Positions 1 through 8,340 of a stretch of 54,280 bases of DNA are shown here, piece by piece. The notes below the pieces were generated by a model that made no database searches, was not told the DNA's origin, and saw only the letters and a list, made by a program, of their open reading frames with translations. Numbering within the stretch: the stretch's first letter is position 1; each line of letters starts with the position of its first letter. The translations under genes and the position numbers were made by a program. Source of the stretch: CAZIAK01 sp964537035 (GTDB lineage Bacteria; Planctomycetota; B15-G4); contig CAZIAK010000034.1 in NCBI GenBank assembly GCA_964537035.1, forward strand, positions 1-54,280. The letters run 5' to 3'.

Positions 1-199
1 CCCCCCTGGTGAGAAACAGGCACGACCTCGTCGGTGGAGGGCCTGGCGACTGTGGTCATCTGGGGGTTCTCTTGGTGGGGTTCGGGCGTTTTTGGGGCTC
101 GTTCCTTCGTGGCTGCGAAGAGGTGCATGCTGACAGGCCGCTGCGATGCTTGGCGCTGAGCTTCGGCAGCGGACCTGTAGCGCTGACCCTACCCTCGTC

Positions 200-228
200 T
201 TGTGGCCGAGAGGCCCCTGGGGTACGGT
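200..228 (+). promoter_or_regulatory. Possible sigma70-type promoter for rpsF/rpsR-rplI
   Basis: TTGTGG at 200-205 and TACGGT at 223-228 are separated by 17 bases. The boxes are weak matches to TTGACA/TATAAT, but the spacing is ideal and the -10 style is common in high-GC genomes. It would give a leader of about 100 nt before the GTG at 335. This is inference only. Confidence 0.3.
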
Positions 229-317
229 GTCCCGTTCTCTGTCCCGGCCCTCAATCCGCTGTCTGACACACCTCGTCCAGACCGGCTTTGTGGGCCCGCT
301 CACTCCAACAACACTCC

Positions 318-330
318 AGTCCGAGGGACT
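318..330 (+). promoter_or_regulatory. Start-proximal hairpin over the Shine-Dalgarno of the S6-S18 gene
   Basis: AGTCC (318-322) pairs perfectly with GGACT (326-330) around a GAG loop. The GAGGGA Shine-Dalgarno (323-328) lies inside this hairpin, 6 nt before GTG 335. A competing pairing of CCTCG (271-275) with CGAGG (322-326) would also hide it. CCG occurs at 321-323. In other bacteria the S6:S18 complex represses its own mRNA through a structure presenting CCG, so feedback control is plausible but unproven. Confidence 0.4.
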
Positions 331-334
331 CAAC

Positions 335-949
335 GTGAAGTACTACGAGGGCATGTTCATCCTGCACAACCGCGATCCGGGCCCGGCGCCTGGCGCCGAA
401 GAGCTTCCCGAGGGCACCGAGCCCCCGAAGCCGCCCACCCCTGAAGAGGTGGTCACGGCCATGATCGAGAAGTCCGGCGGCAAGCCCGAGCACACCATGC
501 TCTGGGCCAATCGCAAGCTCAGCTATCCCATCGCTGGCAACCAGACCGGTAGTTACGTGATCTGCTACTACAGCGCCGACGGCGGGGTGAACGACCTGCT
601 GAACCGCGAGGTCCACCTGTCTGATCGCTGCCTGCGCTCCATGTCCATCGCCATCTCGGCCATCCCCGCAGAAGCGGACATGCCCGAGCCCCTCGCCGAG
701 CCCAACAGCCGCGGCACCCGGCGCTCCGACATCGACATGCCGATCATCGTGAAAGAGGGTGAGAAGCCCAAGAAGCTGTGGGAGCTCATCGACTACAAGC
801 ACCCCTTCGTCTTGCGGCGCATGATCTCTGCCCAGGGCAAGCTGTTCTCACGGGTGCGTAGCAACCTGCAGGCCAAGAGCCAACGCAAGCTGCGTCAGGC
901 CGTGCACCGCGCTCGCAACATGGCCCTGCTTCCGTTCGTCGGTCGCTGA
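335..949 (+). CDS. rpsF: Fused 30S ribosomal proteins bS6 and bS18
   Basis: One 204-residue frame joins two small-subunit proteins. Residues 1-112 are bS6, with the first strand KYYEGMFIL and the core RKLSYPIA...GSYVICYY, plus a Pro/Glu-rich insert at about 18-38. Residues 113-149 form a charged Pro-rich linker. Residues 150-204 are the bS18 core: IDYKHPFVLRR, GKLFSRVR, then QRKLRQAVHRARN and LLPF at the C-terminus. The basic Cys-bearing N-terminal tail of bS18 is missing. GTG 335 is chosen because it begins the first S6 strand and has GAGGGA upstream; the frame is open further upstream without S6 similarity. S6 and S18 form a heterodimer on the 30S platform, and their genes normally sit in the order rpsF-(ssb/priB)-rpsR-rplI. 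Here rplI follows by 19 nt, so the locus order is kept while two genes have merged. Confidence 0.93.
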   Translation: MKYYEGMFILHNRDPGPAPGAEELPEGTEPPKPPTPEEVVTAMIEKSGGKPEHTMLWANRKLSYPIAGNQTGSYVICYYSADGGVNDLLNREVHLSDRCLRSMSIAISAIPAEADMPEPLAEPNSRGTRRSDIDMPIIVKEGEKPKKLWELIDYKHPFVLRRMISAQGKLFSRVRSNLQAKSQRKLRQAVHRARNMALLPFVGR

Positions 950-968
950 GAAACGAGGTCCAGACGAC

Positions 969-1553
969 ATGAAACTCTTGCTGCTTGAATCCGTCGCTGG
1001 TCTTGGTCGCCCTGGCGATCAGGTCAACGTGAAAGATGGCTACGCCAGAAACTTCCTGCTGCCTCAGCGTCAAGCTGTCCGGCTCACCGATGACAGCCTG
1101 CGCATGCTCGGCTCGCTCAACCGCAAGGCTGACGAAGAAGAGCGGGCCATGATCTCCTCCATGGAGGAGCTGGCTGCGAAGATCAAGGGCACCCTGGTCT
1201 CGGTCGAAGCTCGGGCCACCGACGAGGGTCATCTCTTCGGCTCGGTCACCGAGAAGGACATTCACCTGGCCCTGGTCGCCGCCGGCTGGGAAGTGGAGCA
1301 GCGCATGGTGCGCATGGAGCTCCACATCAAGGAGTCCGGCGAGACCGAGGTTGCGCTGCACCTCCATGGCGAGATCATCGTGCCCATCACGGTGAACGTG
1401 GTGCCCCTCGACATGGATGGCCTGGTCATCGACCTGTCTGATCCCGAAGTCCTCGAAGAGGATGAAGGCGAAGACGGCGAAGGTGACGAGGCTGACGCTG
1501 GTGAGACCGTTGCCAGCACTGCCGATCAGGCGCCGGCTGCCGCTGACGCATGA
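969..1553 (+). CDS. rplI: 50S ribosomal protein bL9
   Basis: This is a large-subunit protein of 194 residues. The N-terminal domain has the bL9 signature LLLESVAGLGRPGDQVNVKDGYARNFLLP with small variations, followed by the long connecting helix and the C-terminal domain (GHLFGSVTEKDI, about residues 85-150). E. coli L9 is 149 residues. The extra 40 or so residues at the end are Asp/Glu/Ala-rich and low complexity, like the tail on S2 in this window. It lies 19 nt after the S6-S18 gene, and its TGA overlaps the next ATG as ATGA (1550-1553), which suggests one transcript and translational coupling. Confidence 0.96.
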   Translation: MKLLLLESVAGLGRPGDQVNVKDGYARNFLLPQRQAVRLTDDSLRMLGSLNRKADEEERAMISSMEELAAKIKGTLVSVEARATDEGHLFGSVTEKDIHLALVAAGWEVEQRMVRMELHIKESGETEVALHLHGEIIVPITVNVVPLDMDGLVIDLSDPEVLEEDEGEDGEGDEADAGETVASTADQAPAAADA

Positions 1554-3244
1554 CCGAGAGATCGGCCACTCTTGGCCGGTCTGCTGTAGCTCTGGCAGGC
1601 ACCTTGCTGGCCCTCGTGGTGGCTGAGGGTGTCCTGTCACTCTCGACCGGGCGCTCGTTGCGTGAACTCGCAACGGGCGCCCGCGTCGTTGACGACCCGC
1701 TCCGTGAGTGGCGCGCCACTGACGACGACGATCGCATCGCGGCGGCGGCAAGGCTGCCCGGCCTGTACAAGGTCCACGAGGATCCGCTGGTGGGCTACAC
1801 CATGCGCGCCGAGGCGTCGTTGCTCATCGGTGACGGAGCGATTGTCACCGACAAGCTGGGGATGCGCGTTCGCCCCCTCGACCCGCAAGGTCACCCAGAC
1901 ACCCAGGGCGACTCAGCCCTGAGCCCGGCGGGCGAGGCAGACCCGAGCGCGGGGAGCGATCTCGCCCCGGGCTCGTCGGGCGATCCCGGCCTGGACCCGC
2001 TGAGGGTGCTGGTGCTCGGTGACTCGGTGGCTTTCGGTCATGGAGTCGATGACGACGAGACCCTGGCCCATCAGCTGGAACTGCTGCTGCGGGATGCCCT
2101 CCCCTGGGGCAGTCGCCCGGTGATCTGCAACACCGTGGCCGCCCCGGGTTGGAACCATCGCAACGCGGTGCATTTCCTGCTCGATCACTTCGATCATTAT
2201 GCGCCGGACATCGTCCTCTACCTGCCCATCAGCAACGACCTGACCAACACCTATGGGGTCTACGAGACGGGCCACCGCTGGGACGGCCTCGATCTGGGCT
2301 CCGCTGACCCCTGGCTGGAATCGAGCATCGATGAGCGCATGGCCTCCGGCCTGGCTGCTGTGCGCAGGCTCAAGGCAGCGGGTCGGCCCTTGCAAGGCTT
2401 CAGGGACCGCCTGGGACCCTTGGCGGTGAACGCCGATCTCTCGCCCGAGTCGTCGCGACGATACGACGAGAACGCGCGCTCGATCGCCCTGCTGAATGAG
2501 CAGCTGACGCGCCAGGGCGCGCGGCTGATGTTGGTGCAGTTGGGGCAAGAGGTCTACTTCTGGCACTTGTTGCGGCGCCTGCCTCTCCATGGTCTCGATC
2601 TGCCGGTGGTGCCCCTGTTCAGCCAGATGCTGCCGGAATTCACCCTCGGGAGCGACCCGCACAACAACGCTGAGGCCCTGGGCGTCATGGCCCGTTGGTG
2701 CGCTGAGGCCATGGCGGCAGAGGGTTGGCTGGAAGGCCTCGAATCTCTGCCTGCCCGGGGGGTCCCCGAAGCCTACGTCCAAGCCCGGGCCACACCGAAG
2801 GGGCTGGCTGAGTGGCAGCGCGAGAGCGACAAGGCGCGGACGGGGCATGGCGGCTTGCTGCAACCTGAGCTGAACACGGACACTGGCCAGGGGCTGTTTC
2901 AGGTCTACGGTGGCTTGAACGCTGATGGATCGGCCCGCCGCCGCCTGCTGCTGCTCTTGGCCCCTGGGGACGGGTTGTTGCGGGTGTCCCTGGCTCCCCT
3001 TCCCGGCCGGGAGGACCTCCAGCCTCAGACCGTGAGAGTCTCCGTGAACGGGATCCCCCTGGGCTCCCTCGAGCTCACCTCGGCTGGACCAGCAGAGGCT
3101 CGGTTTCCATGGCCCTCAACTGCAGCGGACGGAGAGCCCATCGAGGTTCTGTTGGAGGCGGAGCGAGAGGTGGTGATCGCCGTGGACGGCCGTTCGACAA
3201 TGGCCTGCTACAGGCTGCTCTCTGTGAGCACGAACGCGGAGTGA
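1550..3244 (+). CDS. Membrane-anchored SGNH/GDSL hydrolase-like protein
   Basis: This 564-residue protein has one N-terminal hydrophobic segment (about residues 10-30), so the body is probably extracytoplasmic. SGNH-fold motifs are visible. Block I is VLVLGDSVAFGHG with Ser159. A Gly/Asn-containing block II follows (NTVAAPGWN), then block III (PISNDLTN) and the catalytic pair SDPHNN with His371. Family members include esterases, lipases and polysaccharide O-acetyl-transferring or deacetylating enzymes; the substrate cannot be read from sequence. A Pro/Gly/Ser/Asp-rich stretch at about 110-145 looks like a linker. The C-terminal 150 residues resemble a beta-rich accessory domain. The start overlaps the rplI stop by 4 nt, an unusual partner for a ribosomal protein gene. 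Confidence 0.75.
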   Translation: MTERSATLGRSAVALAGTLLALVVAEGVLSLSTGRSLRELATGARVVDDPLREWRATDDDDRIAAAARLPGLYKVHEDPLVGYTMRAEASLLIGDGAIVTDKLGMRVRPLDPQGHPDTQGDSALSPAGEADPSAGSDLAPGSSGDPGLDPLRVLVLGDSVAFGHGVDDDETLAHQLELLLRDALPWGSRPVICNTVAAPGWNHRNAVHFLLDHFDHYAPDIVLYLPISNDLTNTYGVYETGHRWDGLDLGSADPWLESSIDERMASGLAAVRRLKAAGRPLQGFRDRLGPLAVNADLSPESSRRYDENARSIALLNEQLTRQGARLMLVQLGQEVYFWHLLRRLPLHGLDLPVVPLFSQMLPEFTLGSDPHNNAEALGVMARWCAEAMAAEGWLEGLESLPARGVPEAYVQARATPKGLAEWQRESDKARTGHGGLLQPELNTDTGQGLFQVYGGLNADGSARRRLLLLLAPGDGLLRVSLAPLPGREDLQPQTVRVSVNGIPLGSLELTSAGPAEARFPWPSTAADGEPIEVLLEAEREVVIAVDGRSTMACYRLLSVSTNAE

Positions 3245-3357
3245 GCGACCTATCCCAGGTCTGCCGCTCCTTGCTACGATGCGCTGCGCGATCCCCGGCG
3301 GTGGGGAGAGCTTCCAACTCACGGCGCCGGCGTGCGCATCTCGGAAGCAGCTGAAGA

Positions 3358-4752
3358 ATGATGGACGGCATGGATATCCCCGATCGCCTGCCGCCGCAGA
3401 ACCTCGAGGCCGAGCAGTGCGTGCTGGGCTCCATGCTGCTCGATCGGGAGTGCATCGGCGACGTGCTGCTGTACCTGACCGCCGAAGACTTCTACATGCC
3501 GTCCCACAGCGAGGTCTTCGCTGCCCTCGTCGACCTGTTCGAGCGCAACGAGCCCGTCGACCTGCTGCTCTGCACCGAAGAACTCAAGCGCCGCGAGAAG
3601 CTCGAGCTGGTGGGGGGCGTCGAGCTCATCGTCAGCCTGATGGAGAGCGTGCCTTCGGCGGCCCACTGCGAGGCCTACGCCAAGCTGGTGCGTCAGGCCG
3701 CCGAGCGGCGGGCTCTGGTCGACGCGGCCAACACGATCCTGAAAGATGCTTACTCCGCGCCCATGCACGGCACCGACGAGCTCATCGATCGAGCTGAGCG
3801 CACGGTCTTCGCCGTGGCTCAGGGCCGAGGCGGCGAGGCCGCGGCGAGCATGAACGACCTGGTCCGGGACGCCCTCTCGCGCATCGACAAGCTGCAAGAA
3901 GGTGCCGACGTCACCGGCGGTCTGAAGACGCACTACACCGATCTCGACAAGACCCTCAACGGCCTCAAGCCGGGCTCGCTATACATCCTGGCTGGCCGAC
4001 CCTCCATGGGTAAGAGCAGCTTCGCCACCAGCTTGCTCGCCAACGTCTGCATTCGCGATCAGATGCCGGCGGTGCTGTTCACCCTCGAGGTCACCAAGGA
4101 GCAGGTGGCAGAGAACATGCTCTGCAGCAACGCAGCGGTCGACGCTCACCGGCTCATGCGCGGCGAACTCTCCAACGAAGAGTACGCCCGGGTGCCCATG
4201 GCCGCGGGCCGGCTGAGCGAGGCGCCCCTGTTTGTTGACGACACGCCTGGCATCACCATGACCCGCCTGCGGGCCAAGTGCCGCCGGCTCAAATCTCGCT
4301 ACGACATCCAGATGGTGGTGGTCGACTATCTACAGCTGATGACCCTGGGCGATCGGGCCGAGAGTCGGCAGGTCGAGATCTCCATGATCTCCGCGTCGCT
4401 CAAGCAGCTGGCCCGTGAGATCAAGGTGCCGGTCATCGCCCTCTCGCAGCTCAACCGTGGGGTCGAGCAGCGCCAGGACAAGAAGCCGCTCATGGGTGAC
4501 CTCCGTGAGTCAGGGTCGATCGAGCAGGACGCGGACGCGATCCTGTTGGTGTATCGCCGGGAGTACTATTTCCCCGACGACATCGCCTCCAAGGGCAAGG
4601 CCGAGCTGATCGTGGCCAAGAACAGAAACGGTCCCACGGGCCTGGTCGAGCTGAACTTCTTCCCTTCGTGGATGCGCTTCGAGAACGCTCATCACTTCCC
4701 GCAGGGTGCGCCATCGGCCCCCCCTGGCCCGCCCTCGATGCCCACGATCTGA
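3358..4752 (+). CDS. dnaB: Replicative DNA helicase DnaB
   Basis: This is the hexameric 5'-3' helicase of the replication fork, 464 residues. The N-terminal primase-interacting domain begins PPQNLEAEQCVLGSMLLD. The RecA-like ATPase domain has Walker A GRPSMGKS (213-220), Walker B MVVVDYLQLM, the conserved SQLNRGVEQR and DLRESGSIEQDAD. The C-terminal VAKNRNGPTG is typical. No intein is seen. ATG codons at 3358, 3361 and 3370 are all possible; the first is given. It stands after a 113-nt gap, with TACGAT at 3275-3280 as the only promoter-like box noticed. Its place near rpsF-rpsR-rplI matches the common rplI-dnaB gene order. Confidence 0.96.
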   Translation: MMDGMDIPDRLPPQNLEAEQCVLGSMLLDRECIGDVLLYLTAEDFYMPSHSEVFAALVDLFERNEPVDLLLCTEELKRREKLELVGGVELIVSLMESVPSAAHCEAYAKLVRQAAERRALVDAANTILKDAYSAPMHGTDELIDRAERTVFAVAQGRGGEAAASMNDLVRDALSRIDKLQEGADVTGGLKTHYTDLDKTLNGLKPGSLYILAGRPSMGKSSFATSLLANVCIRDQMPAVLFTLEVTKEQVAENMLCSNAAVDAHRLMRGELSNEEYARVPMAAGRLSEAPLFVDDTPGITMTRLRAKCRRLKSRYDIQMVVVDYLQLMTLGDRAESRQVEISMISASLKQLAREIKVPVIALSQLNRGVEQRQDKKPLMGDLRESGSIEQDADAILLVYRREYYFPDDIASKGKAELIVAKNRNGPTGLVELNFFPSWMRFENAHHFPQGAPSAPPGPPSMPTI

Positions 4753-4761
4753 GCCCCACCC

Positions 4762-7242
4762 GTGTCGTCTCGACTCTTCTCTGTGATCGTCCTGGCGAGT
4801 TGCGTCTGCGCTCTGAGTCCGTCGCTCAGCGCCCAAGAAGGCGAGGCCGTGCGCGACGTGATCATCGTCGGCCAGGTAGGCGTCGATCACCGCCTGCTCA
4901 AGTCGAACCTGGGCACGCGCATCGGGCAGCCCTACAGCCGCAGCATCGTCGAAGAGGACATGCTCTGGCTTCATGACGAGTACGGCCTGATCGTTGAGGA
5001 CGTGTTGGTCGACCCGGGCCCGGTGGTGCGCTTCATCCTGCAACGCATCGTCCGCTACGACTGGATCGCCCTCGAAGGCAACGATCGCTACGGCGACGCG
5101 ACCCTGCGCCACCAGGGCCGCTTGCGAGACGGCCGGGGCGGAACGCCTGACGAGGTGGTCAAGGCCCGCACGCTGATCCGCGAGTACTACCTCAAGCGCG
5201 GGCATCACTTCGTGCAGGTCGACGTGCGCCCCGGCCGAGACGAGAACGGCGATCAGGGCGCGACCATCGTCGTCTTCGAAGGCCCTCAGGTCGACGTGGA
5301 TGACTACACCATTGAAGGGCTCACGGCCCTGAGCCAGGGCGCCGCCTTCGATGTGATCAGCTCGGCCCCCGGCTTCTGGTCGTGGCTGGTGGGTAAAGAC
5401 TTCGTGCGGGCCTCCGTCGACCGGGACGTGGTCGTGCTGGAGCAGTTCGTGCGGGGCGAAGGCTATCTCGATGCCCAGGTGGCATTGGGCCCCCTGCGCT
5501 GGAGCGACGACCGCGAAGAGGTCGACGTGACCCTGCTCGTCGACGAGGGCGAACGGTACATGATCAGCAGCCTCACCGTTGAGGGGAACACCGAGTTCAC
5601 CCAGGACGAGCTGCTGGCAGACGCCAGACTCGCCGTGGGCAAGCCCTACCGCACCCATGACCGGGCCCGGCTGCTGCGCTCCATCCGTGCCGCCTACGGC
5701 AACGCCGGCTTCATCGAGGCCCGCCTCGACATCGAAGAGATCTTCGCCCTCGACAGCGCCGACGTCGACGTGGTGGTCAAGGTCGAAGAAGGCCACAAGA
5801 AGCGGGTGCGCGATGTGATCGTGCGGGGCAACGTGAACACCCGCGACGGTGTGGTGCGCCGCTACATGACGGTGTACCCCGGGGACGTGGTCGACCTCCG
5901 CGAGCTGCGCTACAGCGAAGATGCCCTGGTGGCTCTCGACTACTTCACCGACCTGACCGGCGTGCCCAAGGTGCGGGTGGCCACCGAGCCCACCGACGAC
6001 CCCGAGCAGGTCGACGTGGTGATCGACATCGAAGACACCAGCAGCGGTCTGTTCACCTTCATCGTCGGCGCTGGCAGCGACAACGGAGTCTTCGCCGGAG
6101 TGACCGTCGACAAGCGCAACTTCGACATCTCCCGGCCGGCCAGCAGCTGGAGCCGCTTCTTTCCCGAGTTCTTTGGCGCCGGCGAGGCCTTTCACGGCGG
6201 CGGCCAGCGCCTGTTCATGGAACTCTCTCCCGGTTCGGAGCAGTCCACCTTCGATGTGCTGTTCCAGGACCCCTGGCTCGATGAGTCCGAAGAGAAGCCC
6301 TGGGGGTTGAGCGTCGAGTTCTACAAGCGTCGCCGCTTCTTCAGGGAGTACACCCGCACAGGCACGGGCGCGGGGGTGTTCCTCGAGCATCGCTACAGCC
6401 GGGAGTCGTCCATCTCGATCGGGCCGCGCATCGAAGATGTACGGATCAGCGATATCGACAACCCCGAGGTCTCTCTGGGCGGTCAGTTTGCCGGACAGCA
6501 GACCGCGTTCGCGAAGGCGGCTGGCACACACCGGCGTCACGTGCTCGAGGGCGCCTGGAGCTACAACTCCGTCGACTCGCTCTACGAACCCACAGAAGGC
6601 TTCACCACTCGGGTCAGCGTCGAGAGCGTGGGCGGGGTGCTCGGTGGTGATGTCGATGCCTTGCACGTCGACGTGGTCAATGAGTGGTTTGTGCCCATGG
6701 GGGAGGACGATGAGGGCAACATTCGGGTCTTCCATCCCAAGCTCAGCGTGGGCCTGGTCGAGCCCACCGACGGAGACGAGATCCCCTTCTTCGAGAACAT
6801 CTTCGCCGGCGGCAATAGCGGCCCCTTCGCGGTGCGCGGCTTCGACTTCCAGGGCATCGGCCCCCGGGAGGAGATTCAGTTCGTCCCAGGCACGTCGCTG
6901 CCCATCCTGGTCAAAGAAGACGGCGAGGCCGTGGGCGGCCGGCTGGCCATGGCCGGCTCCCTGGAGGCCCTGTTCCCCCTGGTCACCGAGTACAACCCCT
7001 TCCGCGATCGCGAAGAGATCCTGATCAAGGGCGTGCTCTTCATGGATGCGGGCAACCTGGTCGAGAAGGCCAGCGTGAACGACCTGCTCAAGGGTTTCAG
7101 GGTCAGCGCCGGCGCGGGCATTCGCATGCGTCTGCCCGCCCTGGGTGGCGTGATTCTGCTGCTCGACTGGGCCCAGGTGCTGTCCAAGCAAGAGGGCGAC
7201 GAGACCCGCGCCTTGAGCTTCGAGCTGACCCGGCGCTTCTGA
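4762..7242 (+). CDS. bamA: Outer-membrane protein assembly factor BamA
   Basis: BamA inserts beta-barrel proteins into the outer membrane. The 826-residue product starts at GTG 4762 with a signal peptide, cleavage likely after SLSAQ near residue 25. About five POTRA repeats follow (roughly 28-100, 100-185, 186-270, 271-350, 351-430). The Omp85 barrel fills the rest and ends in Phe, as expected for an outer-membrane beta-signal. The loop 6 signature VRGF occurs near residue 690. It follows dnaB by only 9 nt and precedes lpxD, a common bamA-(skp)-lpxD order, but no skp/ompH gene lies between them. The length is typical for BamA. Confidence 0.95.
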   Translation: MSSRLFSVIVLASCVCALSPSLSAQEGEAVRDVIIVGQVGVDHRLLKSNLGTRIGQPYSRSIVEEDMLWLHDEYGLIVEDVLVDPGPVVRFILQRIVRYDWIALEGNDRYGDATLRHQGRLRDGRGGTPDEVVKARTLIREYYLKRGHHFVQVDVRPGRDENGDQGATIVVFEGPQVDVDDYTIEGLTALSQGAAFDVISSAPGFWSWLVGKDFVRASVDRDVVVLEQFVRGEGYLDAQVALGPLRWSDDREEVDVTLLVDEGERYMISSLTVEGNTEFTQDELLADARLAVGKPYRTHDRARLLRSIRAAYGNAGFIEARLDIEEIFALDSADVDVVVKVEEGHKKRVRDVIVRGNVNTRDGVVRRYMTVYPGDVVDLRELRYSEDALVALDYFTDLTGVPKVRVATEPTDDPEQVDVVIDIEDTSSGLFTFIVGAGSDNGVFAGVTVDKRNFDISRPASSWSRFFPEFFGAGEAFHGGGQRLFMELSPGSEQSTFDVLFQDPWLDESEEKPWGLSVEFYKRRRFFREYTRTGTGAGVFLEHRYSRESSISIGPRIEDVRISDIDNPEVSLGGQFAGQQTAFAKAAGTHRRHVLEGAWSYNSVDSLYEPTEGFTTRVSVESVGGVLGGDVDALHVDVVNEWFVPMGEDDEGNIRVFHPKLSVGLVEPTDGDEIPFFENIFAGGNSGPFAVRGFDFQGIGPREEIQFVPGTSLPILVKEDGEAVGGRLAMAGSLEALFPLVTEYNPFRDREEILIKGVLFMDAGNLVEKASVNDLLKGFRVSAGAGIRMRLPALGGVILLLDWAQVLSKQEGDETRALSFELTRRF

Positions 7243-7302
7243 GTAGGCCCTTCCAACGTGGCTGTGGACTTCGGATGATGCCGCCGTGAGGGCACCTCCT
7301 CG

Positions 7303-8340
7303 ATGAAACTCGATTGCACCGTGACTGAGTTGGCCGCTGTCATCGGCGGCCACGTCGAAGGCCGTGCCGATCGCCGGGTGCGCTCCCTGGCCGGGCCCGC
7401 GCAGGCAGGGGCCCACGATCTGGCCGTCGTCTTTCGGCCCCAGACGAATCTCTCCGCATGCGCCGCTGGCTGCTTGGTGGTGGGGCCGGGGTCAGACCAG
7501 GTCGCGACCGCCGAGCGCAGCCTGATTCGCGTGGACAACCCCGAGGCTGCCCTCGACCAGCTGGCTGCCAGTCTGGGGCCGACACAATCTGGCCCAGAGC
7601 AGGGCATCCATCCCACGGCGGTGGTGGCGGACAGCGCAACCGTGCACGAGAGCGCTGCCATTGGCGCGGGGGTGTTCGTCGGCGAGGGCGCGACCCTGGG
7701 CGAGGGGGTCGTGCTCTGGCCCGGAGTCTGCGTGGGCGACGACGTCGTCATGGGGCCGGGCTGCGTGCTGCACTTCAGGGTCGTGGTCGAGGCTCGCTGC
7801 CAGCTGGGGGCCCGGGTCGAGCTGCACGCCGGGGTCGTGGTGGGGGCGGACGGGTTCGGCTATCGGCAAGAGAGCGGCGCCCACATCAAGAGCCCCCAGG
7901 TGGGCTGGGTCGAGCTGGGCGACGACGTCGAGGTCGGCGCCAACAGCACCATCGACCGAGGTCGTCTGTCCGCTACCCGCATTGGCCGGGGCACCAAGAT
8001 CGACAACGGCGTCCATGTGGCCCACAACTGCCAGGTGGGCGAAGATTGCGCCTTGGCGGGGCAGGTGGCCCTGGCTGGCGGAGTCACCCTGGGGGACGGC
8101 GTGCTCATGGGAGGCCGTTCCGGGGTCTCCGATGGCTTGACCGTGCCCGACGGCGTGGTGGTGGGAGGCTGCGCCGTGGTCTTCTCAGAGCCCGCACCAG
8201 GCCAGTACCTGCTGGGCATTCCCGCCCGCCCTCACCGCGAATGGAAACGTCAGGTGTTGAGCCTGGCCAGACTTCCTGCTGTCATCGCCAACTGGAAGCC
8301 CCGCGCCACACCGAGCGAGCCCGATAGCTGTGACCCGTAA
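7303..8340 (+). CDS. lpxD: UDP-3-O-(3-hydroxyacyl)glucosamine N-acyltransferase LpxD
   Basis: LpxD adds the second hydroxyacyl chain in lipid A synthesis in the cytoplasm. The 345-residue protein has the N-terminal uridine-binding domain (MKLDCTVTELAAVIGG onward, residues 1-100), then a left-handed beta-helix of hexapeptide repeats (about 105-310). The catalytic-His neighbourhood reads GVHVAHNCQVG. ATG 7303 is preceded by GAGGG at 7288-7292. The end overlaps the next gene: GTG 8330 lies 11 nt before the end of the TAA stop. The C-terminal 25 residues are basic and variable, as usual. Confidence 0.94.
   Translation: MKLDCTVTELAAVIGGHVEGRADRRVRSLAGPAQAGAHDLAVVFRPQTNLSACAAGCLVVGPGSDQVATAERSLIRVDNPEAALDQLAASLGPTQSGPEQGIHPTAVVADSATVHESAAIGAGVFVGEGATLGEGVVLWPGVCVGDDVVMGPGCVLHFRVVVEARCQLGARVELHAGVVVGADGFGYRQESGAHIKSPQVGWVELGDDVEVGANSTIDRGRLSATRIGRGTKIDNGVHVAHNCQVGEDCALAGQVALAGGVTLGDGVLMGGRSGVSDGLTVPDGVVVGGCAVVFSEPAPGQYLLGIPARPHREWKRQVLSLARLPAVIANWKPRATPSEPDSCDP

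Larger units (their letters stand above)
1..334. other. Leader region upstream of the S6-S18 gene; no gene seen
   Basis: No credible coding sequence was found here. Open frames on both strands lack recognisable protein features. The stretch holds a possible promoter (200-228) and a start-proximal hairpin (318-330), listed separately. Confidence 0.5.

Noticed and set aside
146..334. A 63-residue N-terminal extension of the S6-S18 protein
   Set aside because: It has no S6 similarity and lies over the putative promoter; GTG 335 with GAGGGA starts the first S6 strand.
786..1751. A reverse-strand open frame across S6-S18/L9
   Set aside because: It overlaps two certain ribosomal protein genes and shows no domain.
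4510..7416. A 968-codon open frame on the reverse strand
   Set aside because: It is antisense to dnaB, bamA and lpxD, which have clear family motifs. Its translation is His/Gly/Ala/Glu biased, as expected from the reverse of high-GC codons, and matches nothing recognisable.
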